Of a stretch of DNA of 9,061 nt, positions 1 to 6,730 are shown piece by piece. A program made the translations under genes and the position numbers. Below the pieces are notes generated by a model that saw only the letters and a program-made list of their open reading frames with translations, was not told the DNA's origin and searched no databases. This DNA comes from Pseudomonadota bacterium (GTDB taxonomy: Bacteria > Pseudomonadota > Gammaproteobacteria > Xanthomonadales > Xanthomonadaceae). Positions within the stretch are counted from its first letter, which is position 1. The number at the start of each line of letters is the position of its first letter. The DNA is taken from NCBI GenBank assembly GCA_023395465.1, contig JAEWZE010000071.1, positions 1-9,061 of the forward strand. The letters run 5' to 3'.

Positions 1-764
1 GCCGCGGGCGCCTGCGGCAGCCCGCCCACCAGCCGGTCGAGTCCGCTGGGGGCGACAGCGGGCGCGGGCGCCGCGGCAGGCGCGGCCGCCGTCTGCACCG
101 CTCCGACGTCGCCCGGCCGCAATGCCCGCACTTCCACCCGCCCGGTGCCGCGGCGGTGGATGTCGAGCTTGACCGCGGCCGCGTAGCTCAGGTCGATCAC
201 CCGCCCCTCGTGGAACGGGCCGCGATCGTTGACCCGCACCACCACGCTGCGGCCGTTGTCCAGGTTGGTCACCCGCGCGAAGCTCGGCAGCGGCAGCGAC
301 TTGTGCGCGGCGGTGAACGCGTACATGTCGTAGACCTCCTGGTTGGAGGTGCGGCGTCCATGGAACTTGTTGCCGTAGTACGAGGCCACGCCCGTTTCGA
401 CGAAGCCGTCGGTCGACTCCAGCACGCGATAGGACCTGCCCAGCACGCTGTAGGGCGAGCGGTTGCCGTAGGCCGAACGCGGCTCGGCGACCACGGACGG
501 CTCGGGAATGCAGGCCACGTTGGGCAGGTAGTCGGGCGTGGTGTCCTTCACTCCCGGCTTGTACAGGCCACCGGCGACGTAGTCGCCGCGGCTGCCCGGG
601 TCCTCCTGCGCGGCCGGGTACGGCGTGAAGCCGCGGCAGTCCGGCGCGGGACCGGTATCGGCGACCGGCGGCCGCTGCGAGGGCGTCGCCGCGGAGGGCT
701 TGTTGCGGGTGCCGGCGCAACCGGCCAGCAGCAGCACCAGCGCCAGCAGCAGCCACCGGTTCAC
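1..764 (-). CDS. rlpA: RlpA septal lytic transglycosylase, lipoprotein (3' end outside window)
   Basis: RlpA family proteins are outer-membrane lipoproteins; the Pseudomonas aeruginosa enzyme cleaves glycan strands lacking stem peptides during daughter-cell separation. About 254 codons are visible. Residues 1-16 form a short signal peptide ending in the lipobox LAGC, with lipidation at Cys16. A linker of about 105 residues follows, then a double-psi beta-barrel at about 122-205 with the family signatures GVASYYG, FHGRRTSNQEVYDM, TAAHKSLPLPS and RVNDRGPF. Asp146 and His154 have the eight-residue spacing of the catalytic Asp/His pair of the P. aeruginosa enzyme. The usual TANGE motif reads TSNQE here. 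An Ala/Pro-rich stretch from about residue 219 runs to the window edge; a C-terminal SPOR domain may follow but cannot be seen. The start is GTG, overlapping the mltB stop as GTGA, which suggests translational coupling. Identity is firm; only the C-terminus is unknown. Confidence 0.93.
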   Translation of the reverse strand, partial: MNRWLLLALVLLLAGCAGTRNKPSAATPSQRPPVADTGPAPDCRGFTPYPAAQEDPGSRGDYVAGGLYKPGVKDTTPDYLPNVACIPEPSVVAEPRSAYGNRSPYSVLGRSYRVLESTDGFVETGVASYYGNKFHGRRTSNQEVYDMYAFTAAHKSLPLPSFARVTNLDNGRSVVVRVNDRGPFHEGRVIDLSYAAAVKLDIHRRGTGRVEVRALRPGDVGAVQTAAAPAAAPAPAVAPSGLDRLVGGLPQAPA

Positions 765-1909
765 TGCGCCGGTCCCGCCCCGGCGCGGATCGCCTGCGCC
801 AGCTGGTACACCGACAGCGAATACATCGGCGAACGGTTGTAGCGGGTGATCACGTAGAAGTTGCGATACGCCAGCCAGTACTCCGGGCCGGCATCGCCCT
901 CGAGCGTGAGCAGGGTCGCGCCTTCGGCCACCGGTTCGCCCGGCAGCGGGGTGTAGCCGCGCTTGGCCAGGTTGGCCAGCGGGTAGACCGGCTCCCGGTT
1001 GTCGGGAACGAAATCCTCCGCCCCCGGGGCGCGCGCCGCGCGCGCCACCACCGGCGCGCCGCGTTCCCAGCCGTGCACCACGAAATAGTTCGCGATCGAG
1101 GCGAACACGTCCGGCAGGTGGGTGAGCAGGTCGCGGCGACCGTCGCCATCGCCGTCCTTCGCCCACAGCCGGTAGCTCGACGGCATGAACTGTCCCAGCC
1201 CCATCGCCCCGGCATAGCTGCCCTTGAGCGCGAGCAGGTCCAGCTGCGGCTCTTCCTTCTTCAGCGCGAACAGCTGCGCCAGCTCGCCGGCGAAGAACGG
1301 CGCGCGCTTGGGATAGTCGAAGGCCAGCGTGTACAGCGCGTCGACCACGCGGAAGCTGCCGGTCACCCGTCCATAGCTGGTTTCCACGCCGATGATCGCG
1401 ACGATGATCTCGGCCGGCACGCCGGTCTGCGCGGACACGCGATCGAGCGCGGCGCGGTGGGCGTTGTAGAACGCGACGCCGCCACCGATGCGGGCATCGT
1501 TGAGGAAGATCGGCCGGTACTCGTGCCACTTGCGCACCGCTTCGGCAGGGCGGTTCATCGCGTCGATGATGTTGTGCCGCACCTGCGCCTGCGCCAGCAC
1601 CTCGCGGATCTGGCCGCGGTCCACGCCATAGGTGGAGGCGGTGTAGTCGACGAAGGCATCGATGCGCTGCGCGCGCGGGATCGCCGGATCCGTGACCGCG
1701 GGCGGCGCCACCGGCCGCTCCGGCGGCTGCGGCACCTTCGGCAGCAGGCCCTCGCCGGAGAGCGGCTTCGCCGGCGCCTCGGGCTCGATCGCGGGCGGGG
1801 CCGGCGTCGCGGCCTCGACATTCGCGGAGGAAGGTGCCGGTGTCGCGCAGGCGCACAGGGCGACAGGCAACAGGCAGACGGCAAGACGGACAGCGCGTGC
1901 TCGGATCAT
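761..1909 (-). CDS. mltB: Lytic murein transglycosylase B, lipoprotein
   Basis: MltB cleaves the MurNAc-GlcNAc bond of peptidoglycan with formation of 1,6-anhydro-MurNAc, at the inner face of the outer membrane. With the start at 1909 the product has 382 residues. Residues 1-20 are a signal peptide ending in LCAC, with Cys21 as the likely lipidated residue (Cys19 is a less likely alternative). A Pro/Ala-rich linker spans about 24-75. The catalytic core carries IIGVETSYGR with the catalytic Glu at 176, the motif GAMGLGQFMPSS at 234-245, and an acidic DGDGDGRRD loop (252-260) matching the EF-hand-like calcium site of E. coli Slt35. The reading frame is open upstream to 1972, but that extension puts arginine-rich sequence ahead of the signal peptide, so ATG 1909 is preferred. 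No Shine-Dalgarno sequence precedes it, and a promoter-like box ends 7 nt upstream. It lies 151 bp after rodA and overlaps rlpA by four bases. Confidence 0.93.
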   Translation of the reverse strand: MIRARAVRLAVCLLPVALCACATPAPSSANVEAATPAPPAIEPEAPAKPLSGEGLLPKVPQPPERPVAPPAVTDPAIPRAQRIDAFVDYTASTYGVDRGQIREVLAQAQVRHNIIDAMNRPAEAVRKWHEYRPIFLNDARIGGGVAFYNAHRAALDRVSAQTGVPAEIIVAIIGVETSYGRVTGSFRVVDALYTLAFDYPKRAPFFAGELAQLFALKKEEPQLDLLALKGSYAGAMGLGQFMPSSYRLWAKDGDGDGRRDLLTHLPDVFASIANYFVVHGWERGAPVVARAARAPGAEDFVPDNREPVYPLANLAKRGYTPLPGEPVAEGATLLTLEGDAGPEYWLAYRNFYVITRYNRSPMYSLSVYQLAQAIRAGAGPAQ

Positions 1910-2060
1910 CGGCGCGAGCGTAGCACGCAGCCCCCGGCGCGAAGATTTGCAGAGCATGAACGACGGCTGCATCCCATCGCGCAGCCGGCGGTGATGCCGC
2001 TGCCGATGCGCGCCGTTTCGGCAGGCGCGAACCGCGCGCGCCAGACACCCACCACTTCGC
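1910..2060. other. rodA-mltB intergenic region
   Basis: This 151-bp gap is one of only two open junctions in the minus-strand block. It holds a promoter-like extended -10 box next to mltB and a GC-only inverted repeat at 2024-2042 (GGCGCG arms, 7-nt loop). The repeat has no downstream T-run, so it is not a convincing intrinsic terminator. The region from 1910 to 1972 also remains open in the mltB frame but does not look like coding sequence. I see no small gene here. Confidence 0.5.
1917..1925 (-). promoter_or_regulatory. Candidate extended -10 promoter element of mltB
   Basis: On the minus strand the sequence TGCTACGCT fits an extended -10 (TGn followed by TAnnnT). The box ends 7 nt before the A of the mltB ATG at 1909, so transcription would start at or next to the start codon and give a leaderless mRNA. 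This fits the lack of a ribosome binding site. The same GCTAnnCT core precedes mreB and the plus-strand kinase in this window. No good -35 hexamer is visible at 16-18 bp, so this is a moderate-confidence inference. Confidence 0.4.
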
Positions 2061-3188
2061 TCAGCGCTTGCCCTGGCCGTGTGCGCCGACCGCCATCACC
2101 ACGCCCATGCCCGCCAGCAGCGACACCGCCGCGGTACCGCCGAAACTGAGCAGCGGCATCGGCACGCCCACCACCGGCAGCAGGCCCGAGATCATGCCGC
2201 CGTTGACCACCACGTAGACCGACAGCGCCAGCCCGAAGCTGCCCGCCACGATCCGCGCGAAGGGTTCGCGCGCGCCCGCGGCGATCCACAGGCAGCGACC
2301 GATGACGAACGCGTACAGCGCCAGCACCGTGGCCACGCCCAGCCAGCCGAACTCCTCGGCGAGCACCGCGAAGATGAAGTCGGTCGTGTGTTCGGGCACG
2401 TAGTTCAGGTGCGACTGGGTGCCCTCGCCCCAGCCCTGCCCGGTGGCGCCGCCCGAACCGATCGCGATCTTGGACTGGATGATGTTCCAGCCCGCGCCCA
2501 GCGGGTCGTTCTGCGGATCGCGGAAGGTCAGGATCCGGTCCTGCTGGTAGGGCCGCAGGAACGAGAACCAGCCGATCGGCGCGAACAGCGCCAGCCCGGC
2601 GACGGTCGCGGCCCCCGCGCCCGCGACGACGAACCACCAGGCCGACAGGCCCGCCAGGTACAGCGCGAATACGCCGCTGGCCGCGACCAGCATCGCCGTG
2701 CCGAAGTCCGGCTGCAGCAGGATCAGGCCGGTCGGCACGCCGATGATGGCCACCGTCGACAGCAGCACGCCGGGGCGCGGCGGCGGCGCGCTCTGGGCCA
2801 GCATCCAGGCCGCCATCATCGGCAGGCTCAACTTCATCAGTTCGGCCGGCTGGAAATAGAACACGCCCAGGTTGATCCAGTGCGCGCCGCTGCGCCCGGT
2901 GCCGACGAACAGCACGACCAGCAGCGGCAGCAGCGACACGGCGTAGAAGGCGGGCGTGGCGCGGCGCAGCGGCGCCGGCGGCACCCGCGACAGCAGCCAC
3001 ATCACCCCCAGTCCGACCACGTAGCGCGCGCCCTGCGACTGCACCAGCGCCAGGTTCTGCCCGCCCGCGCTGTGCAGCACCGCCAGGCCAATGCCCATCA
3101 GCGCCAGCAGCGCGCCCAGCAGCGGCCAGTCGAGCGTGCGCACGAAGCGCGCGACGAGGTCCAGCAGCCAGCGCAGGATGGTGTTCAT
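2061..3188 (-). CDS. rodA: RodA, SEDS-family peptidoglycan glycosyltransferase
   Basis: RodA is the inner-membrane glycosyltransferase that polymerises lipid II into glycan strands in the elongasome and works as a pair with PBP2. The 375-residue product is close to the usual RodA length (370 in E. coli) and has about ten hydrophobic segments. Family signatures are GRSGAHWINLG (98-108), FQPAELMKL (112-120), LQPDFGTAML (158-167), the large periplasmic loop with GAGWNIIQSKIAIGSGG (231-247), and EHTTDFIFAVLAEEFG (266-281). Asp270 in that last motif corresponds to the essential catalytic Asp of RodA (Asp262 in E. coli). GVPMPLLSFGGT at 341-352 is the conserved C-terminal SEDS motif. The ATG overlaps the mrdA stop as ATGA. 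No Shine-Dalgarno sequence precedes it, because the upstream mRNA is the pyrimidine-rich arm of a repeat element, so translation probably depends on coupling to mrdA. Confidence 0.97.
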   Translation of the reverse strand: MNTILRWLLDLVARFVRTLDWPLLGALLALMGIGLAVLHSAGGQNLALVQSQGARYVVGLGVMWLLSRVPPAPLRRATPAFYAVSLLPLLVVLFVGTGRSGAHWINLGVFYFQPAELMKLSLPMMAAWMLAQSAPPPRPGVLLSTVAIIGVPTGLILLQPDFGTAMLVAASGVFALYLAGLSAWWFVVAGAGAATVAGLALFAPIGWFSFLRPYQQDRILTFRDPQNDPLGAGWNIIQSKIAIGSGGATGQGWGEGTQSHLNYVPEHTTDFIFAVLAEEFGWLGVATVLALYAFVIGRCLWIAAGAREPFARIVAGSFGLALSVYVVVNGGMISGLLPVVGVPMPLLSFGGTAAVSLLAGMGVVMAVGAHGQGKR

Positions 3189-5191
3189 GCGGAAGGCCGG
3201 GATTGGGGATTCGGGATTCGGGATTCGGACAGCGGGGTTTGGCGCAGGGCAGCCGGCGGGCCGGATCCGGTCGTCACGTTGCCGAAATCAGGCTGTGCCT
3301 GCTCGCCAGGCGACCCGATTCCCGATTCCCCATTCCCGATTCCCGGCTCCTCGGGCATCACCCCCAGCAGCCAGGCGTCGAACACCTTGCGCGCGATCGG
3401 CGCGGCGGCGCTGCCGCCGTAGCCGCCGCCTTCCACCGCGATCGCGACCGCGATGGTCGGCGCATCGGCCGGAGCGAAGCCGATGAACAGGGCGCGGTGG
3501 CGCAGGTGCAGCGGCAGGCTGCGCGGATCGACCGCGCCGGTGCCGCGCCGGCTGATCACCTGCGCGGTGCCGGTCTTGCCGGCCATCAGGTAGCCCGCGC
3601 CGCTGGCCACGCGCCAGCCGGTGCCGCCGGGCTGCATGGTGTCCATCATCCCCAGGCGCACCACCTCGACGTTTTCGGGATTCGGGCTGATCGGGACCGG
3701 CGGCGGCTGCGGCACGTCGGTCCAGTCGGCCTCGAAGCCGGCGCGGGTCTGCGCCACCAGGTGCGGACGGCGCAGCATGCCGCCGGCCAGGCCGGCGCTG
3801 GCGCGCGCCAGCTGCAGCGGCGTCACCTTCCAGTCGCCCTGGCCGATGCTGGCGTTGACCGTATCGCCCGGATACCAGCGCTCGCCGCGCGCGATCCGCT
3901 TGGCCTCGGGCGAAGGCAGGATGCCGTCTATCTCACCGATCAGGTCGATGCCGGTGGGCGCGCCGAACCCGTAGTGGCGCATGTACTGGGCGAAGCGTTC
4001 GATGCCCATGTCGAGCGCCAGCCGGTAGTAGTAGGTGTTGACCGAGGCGGAGATCGACTTGCGCAGGTCGGTCCAGCCGTGGCCGCCGCGGCTGGCATCG
4101 CCCCAGCCGCGGCTGGTGCCGGGCAGGTAGAACATGCCGGTCGACAGCACCCGGTCCTCGGGCTTGCGCACGCCGCTGTCCAGCCCGGCCAGGGCCAGCA
4201 GCGGCTTGAGCGTCGAACCCGGCGCCACGCCGCCCAGCACCAGACGGTTGAACAGCGGCCGCGACGGGTCGTCCATCAACTGCCGGTAGTCGGTGGTGGA
4301 AATGCCGTTGACGAACAGGTTCGGGTCGAACGCCGGCAGGCTCACCATCGCCAGCACTTCTCCGCTACGCGGATCGAGCGCGATCGCCGCGCCCTCCTGC
4401 TCGCCGAACGCGGTCACCATCGCCTGCTGCAGGTCGAGGTCGATCCCCAGCCGCAGGTCGGCGCCGGCCTGCGCCGGCACCATGCCGATGCGGCGCAGCG
4501 CGCGCCCCTCGACGTTGGTCTCGACCTGCGCGTAGCCGATGCGGCCGCGCAGCTGTTCGTCGTAGGCGCGCTCCAGGCCGGTGCGCCCGGTGTGCGGGAA
4601 CAGGATCTGGTCGCGACCGTAGCGCGCCACGTCGTTCTCGTCGGTGCGGCCGACGTAGCCGATCACGTGCGCGAACAGTTCGCCATGCAGGTAACGCCGG
4701 TTGAGGTAGGGCACCACCTCGACGCCGGGGAAACGCCAGCGGTCGACCGCGAAGCGGGCCACCTCCTCGTCGCTCACCCGCGCCTTGAGGGTGATCGAAC
4801 GGAAACTGCGGGTCGCCTTGCGCGCCACCTCGAAACGCGCGATCTCCTCCGGCGTCAGCGTCACCACCTGCGAAAGCGCTTCGAGCATGCGCGGGATGTC
4901 GCCGGCATCCTCGGGCGTGACGTCGATCCGGTAGGCCGGCACGTTGTCGGCCAGCAGCCGGCCATTGCGGTCGTAGATCAGCCCGCGCGCCGGCACCACC
5001 GGATGCGGCTTGATCCGGTTGGCCTCGGACAGGCGCGCGTACTCGTCGTGGTCGACCACCTGCAGCCGGAAATACCAGCCCGCCAGGCCCAGCAGGCCCA
5101 GCAGCACCAGGCCGAAACCGACCAGTGCGCGCAACCGAAACTGGGCGGCTTCGGCCGAGGCGTTGCGGATGCGCTGGCGGCGCTCGCGCAT
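3185..5191 (-). CDS. mrdA: Penicillin-binding protein 2 (peptidoglycan D,D-transpeptidase) with repeat-derived C-terminal tail
   Basis: PBP2 is the elongasome transpeptidase that cross-links strands made by RodA. With the start at 5191 the product has 668 residues. A cytoplasmic basic N-terminus is followed by one membrane anchor at about 23-40, a pedestal domain, and the transpeptidase domain. The three active-site motifs are intact: STLK with nucleophile Ser326 and Lys329, SVN at 383-385, and KTGT from 539. The ATG at 5191 shares one base with the mreD stop (TGATG) and has a GGAGG ribosome binding site 8 nt upstream; this decides it over an in-frame opening at 5248. The natural domain appears to end near residue 613 (KVFDAWLLGVMP). 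The last 55 residues are translated from a heptamer-repeat element and contain GIGNGESGIG and SESRIPNPQSR, which are products of DNA repeats rather than a conserved fold. The stop overlaps the rodA start. Confidence 0.96.
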   Translation of the reverse strand: MRERRQRIRNASAEAAQFRLRALVGFGLVLLGLLGLAGWYFRLQVVDHDEYARLSEANRIKPHPVVPARGLIYDRNGRLLADNVPAYRIDVTPEDAGDIPRMLEALSQVVTLTPEEIARFEVARKATRSFRSITLKARVSDEEVARFAVDRWRFPGVEVVPYLNRRYLHGELFAHVIGYVGRTDENDVARYGRDQILFPHTGRTGLERAYDEQLRGRIGYAQVETNVEGRALRRIGMVPAQAGADLRLGIDLDLQQAMVTAFGEQEGAAIALDPRSGEVLAMVSLPAFDPNLFVNGISTTDYRQLMDDPSRPLFNRLVLGGVAPGSTLKPLLALAGLDSGVRKPEDRVLSTGMFYLPGTSRGWGDASRGGHGWTDLRKSISASVNTYYYRLALDMGIERFAQYMRHYGFGAPTGIDLIGEIDGILPSPEAKRIARGERWYPGDTVNASIGQGDWKVTPLQLARASAGLAGGMLRRPHLVAQTRAGFEADWTDVPQPPPVPISPNPENVEVVRLGMMDTMQPGGTGWRVASGAGYLMAGKTGTAQVISRRGTGAVDPRSLPLHLRHRALFIGFAPADAPTIAVAIAVEGGGYGGSAAAPIARKVFDAWLLGVMPEEPGIGNGESGIGSPGEQAQPDFGNVTTGSGPPAALRQTPLSESRIPNPQSRPSA
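3195..3350. repeat. Heptamer-arm inverted element inside the mrdA 3' end
   Basis: On the plus strand the left arm (3199-3226) is four tandem heptamers, one GGGATTG and three GGGATTC, with outer edge GGCC. The right arm (3317-3344) is four heptamers that read GGGAATC or GGGAATG on the minus strand, with outer edge GGAGCC (3345-3350). The arms face each other across about 90 bp and match over about 27 of 33 positions; every heptamer pair has a mismatch at position 5. The element is translated as the PBP2 tail and ends 7-10 nt before the rodA start codon. It belongs to the same class as the element at 6731-6958. I recall GGGAATC-type repeats as frequent in Xanthomonadaceae genomes but have no search to cite. 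Confidence 0.85.
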
Positions 5192-5673
5192 CAGCGCGGC
5201 CTCCGCACCTGCCGCAGGGCGTCGAAGCCGAGGAACAGCGGCACCCACAGGGCCATGCCGACCAGCGGCGCGATCCAGTACAGCCAGGGGTACTGCGGCA
5301 ATCCCAGCACCAGGTGCAGCGCCGCGGCCACCACCCGGTCGTTGAGCAGCAGGCCGCCGATCGACAGCGCCTGCTGCGGCAACGGAAAGAAACGCAACTG
5401 GGTGCGGAAGCGCTGCAGGATGAAGGCCATGATCACCAGCCGCAGCGCCTGCTCGCCCAGCAGCGCGCCGAAGGTCAGGTCAGCGAGCAGCCCGGCGGCG
5501 AACGCCAGGCCCAGGCCGGCGCGTTCGGGTTCCTCGATCACCCAGTAGGCGACCACCAGCGCCAGCCAGTACGGCCGCAGGCCCTGCACCATGGCCGGCA
5601 GCGGCAGCAGGCCGAGCACGAGCGCGGCCAGTACGCTCACCGGCAGCAGCCACAGGCGCCCGCGACGGTTCAT
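5191..5673 (-). CDS. mreD: MreD, rod shape-determining inner-membrane protein
   Basis: MreD is a small polytopic inner-membrane protein that binds MreC and belongs to the elongasome; its biochemical activity is poorly defined. The 160-residue product matches the usual length (162 in E. coli) and has about five to six hydrophobic segments, near 7-29, 34-46, 53-72, 78-87, 104-125 and 131-150. Motifs typical of the family are RPYWLALVVAYWV near 33-45 and the GLLADLTFGALLGEQAL region near 61-77. The ATG at 5673 overlaps the mreC stop as ATGA and has a GGAGA Shine-Dalgarno-like sequence 7 nt upstream; the stop overlaps mrdA by one base. The frame is open far upstream, but that is GC-rich shadow sequence inside mreC. 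Assignment rests on length, hydropathy and position. Confidence 0.93.
   Translation of the reverse strand: MNRRGRLWLLPVSVLAALVLGLLPLPAMVQGLRPYWLALVVAYWVIEEPERAGLGLAFAAGLLADLTFGALLGEQALRLVIMAFILQRFRTQLRFFPLPQQALSIGGLLLNDRVVAAALHLVLGLPQYPWLYWIAPLVGMALWVPLFLGFDALRQVRRPR
5200..5204 (-). promoter_or_regulatory. Ribosome binding site of mrdA
   Basis: GGAGG on the minus strand lies 8 nt before ATG 5191, inside the end of mreD. It is the clearest Shine-Dalgarno sequence in the window and fixes the mrdA start at the TGATG overlap rather than at the longer frame opening at 5248. Confidence 0.75.
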
Positions 5674-6725
5674 CGGCGGGTCTCCGCGGCCGGCGCCGGG
5701 GTGGATGCGGGGGCCTGCACGCGCCGGGCGTCGTCGGGTCCGGGTGGCCGCGCGGGCACCGCGTCTTCGCGCGGCGCAGCCGGCGCCGTGTCCGCGGCGC
5801 CGGCTTCCGGTGCATGCACGCCTTCGCCAGCGCCGGCCGCTGTCGCATCGACGCTGCCCGCGGCGACCACGCCGGCCGCGGCCGGGGGCCGTCCTTCGCG
5901 CAGCAGCAGCACGTCGCGCCCGCGATCGAGCTGCGCGGACGGTTCCAGTTCGCCGATCAGGAAGGCGTGGCTGTCGTCCGGCCGCAGGTCGACCAGGGTG
6001 CCGACCGGGAAACCCGGCGGGAAGCGCCCACCCAGGCCCGAGGTCACCACCACGTCGCCCGCCTTCACGTCGCTGGACACCGGGATGTTGCGCACTTCCA
6101 GCCGGTCGCTGCGGCCGATGCCGTAGGCCACCAGGCGCACGCCAGTGCGCGAGATCGAAACCGGCACCGCATGGTCGAGGTCGGTGAGCAGGAGCACCGT
6201 CGCGGTGCCGGGGGTGACGGCGATGATCTGCCCGACCAGGCCGCCGGCATCGATCACGCTCTGGCCCTGGCGCACGCCGTCGTTGCTGCCGGCGTTGAGC
6301 AGCAGGCGCTGGCGCGAAGGATCCAGGTCCACGTCCAGGATCGGCGCCAGCTGCACGTCCAGGCCGTGGCGCGTGGCCGCGCCGAGCAGGCCGCGCAGGC
6401 GCGCGTTCTCCTCGGCCTCGACCTGCAGCCGCGCCTGTCGCGCGCCCATCACCAGCAGTTCGTTGCGCAGGCGGCGGTTGTCGTCGGCCAGCAGCGAGCG
6501 CGTCACCGCGTCCTCGCGCACGGTCTGGCCGAGCCGCGACGGCAGGCCGGCCAGCTGCCACAGCGGTTGCACCGCGACGCTGGCGGTCGACCGCGCGCGA
6601 TCGAGCCAGCCGCCGCGATGGTCGAGCACGATCAGCACCACCGACATCGCCAGGAACGCCAGCAACCGCAGCGTCCCGGCGACGTCGCCGGGTCGTTGGG
6701 CAGCCGGGCTGGCGAAGGAGGACAC
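5670..6725 (-). CDS. mreC: MreC, rod shape-determining periplasmic scaffold protein
   Basis: MreC is a bitopic inner-membrane protein whose periplasmic beta-domains bind PBP2 and promote RodA-PBP2 activity. With a GTG start at 6725 the product has 351 residues. The membrane segment is at about 19-36 (LRLLAFLAMSVVLIVLDH), followed by a coiled coil near 68-104 and two beta-barrel domains near 108-262. Conserved MreC motifs are NAGSNDGVRQGQSVI (134-148) and VVVTSGLGGRFPPGFPVGT (225-243). Residues from about 267 form an Ala/Pro/Gly-rich tail of some 85 residues with no visible domain. The frame is open upstream to 6806, but that extension translates the heptamer repeats (SRFPIPDSR), so it is rejected. 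No Shine-Dalgarno sequence precedes 6725; the upstream mRNA is a C-rich repeat arm. The exact start is therefore less certain than the gene. The stop overlaps mreD as ATGA. Confidence 0.93.
   Translation of the reverse strand: MSSFASPAAQRPGDVAGTLRLLAFLAMSVVLIVLDHRGGWLDRARSTASVAVQPLWQLAGLPSRLGQTVREDAVTRSLLADDNRRLRNELLVMGARQARLQVEAEENARLRGLLGAATRHGLDVQLAPILDVDLDPSRQRLLLNAGSNDGVRQGQSVIDAGGLVGQIIAVTPGTATVLLLTDLDHAVPVSISRTGVRLVAYGIGRSDRLEVRNIPVSSDVKAGDVVVTSGLGGRFPPGFPVGTLVDLRPDDSHAFLIGELEPSAQLDRGRDVLLLREGRPPAAAGVVAAGSVDATAAGAGEGVHAPEAGAADTAPAAPREDAVPARPPGPDDARRVQAPASTPAPAAETRR
5681..5685 (-). promoter_or_regulatory. Ribosome binding site of mreD
   Basis: GGAGA on the minus strand is placed 7 nt before ATG 5673, within the last codons of mreC. 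It supports the short mreD start at the ATGA overlap. Confidence 0.55.
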
Positions 6726-6730
6726 GTTCA

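Noticed and set aside
2024..2042. GC-only hairpin after rodA as an intrinsic terminator
   Set aside because: The stem is only 6 bp and no T-run follows on the minus strand.
3199..3344. The heptamer tracts as a CRISPR array
   Set aside because: Repeat units are 7 bp with no spacers between them, and no cas gene is present.
1073..3422. Other long plus-strand frames antisense to mltB and rodA
   Set aside because: They have the same Arg/His/Gln-rich shadow composition and no domain; the opposite strand is fully explained.
3675..3695. A further GGGATTC-like stretch inside mrdA
   Set aside because: There is only one full unit with no partner arm, and it lies within the PBP2 domain; a chance match or ordinary coding sequence is the simpler reading.
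5192..5248. Upstream extension of mrdA to 5248
   Set aside because: It would overlap mreD further without a ribosome binding site, whereas ATG 5191 has GGAGG at 8 nt and a TGATG junction.
3203..5548. A 781-codon open frame on the plus strand, antisense to mrdA and mreD
   Set aside because: It mirrors the codon pattern of the minus-strand genes in GC-rich DNA. It is rich in Arg, His, Gln and Ala, has no recognisable domain, and the minus-strand genes carry full family motifs.
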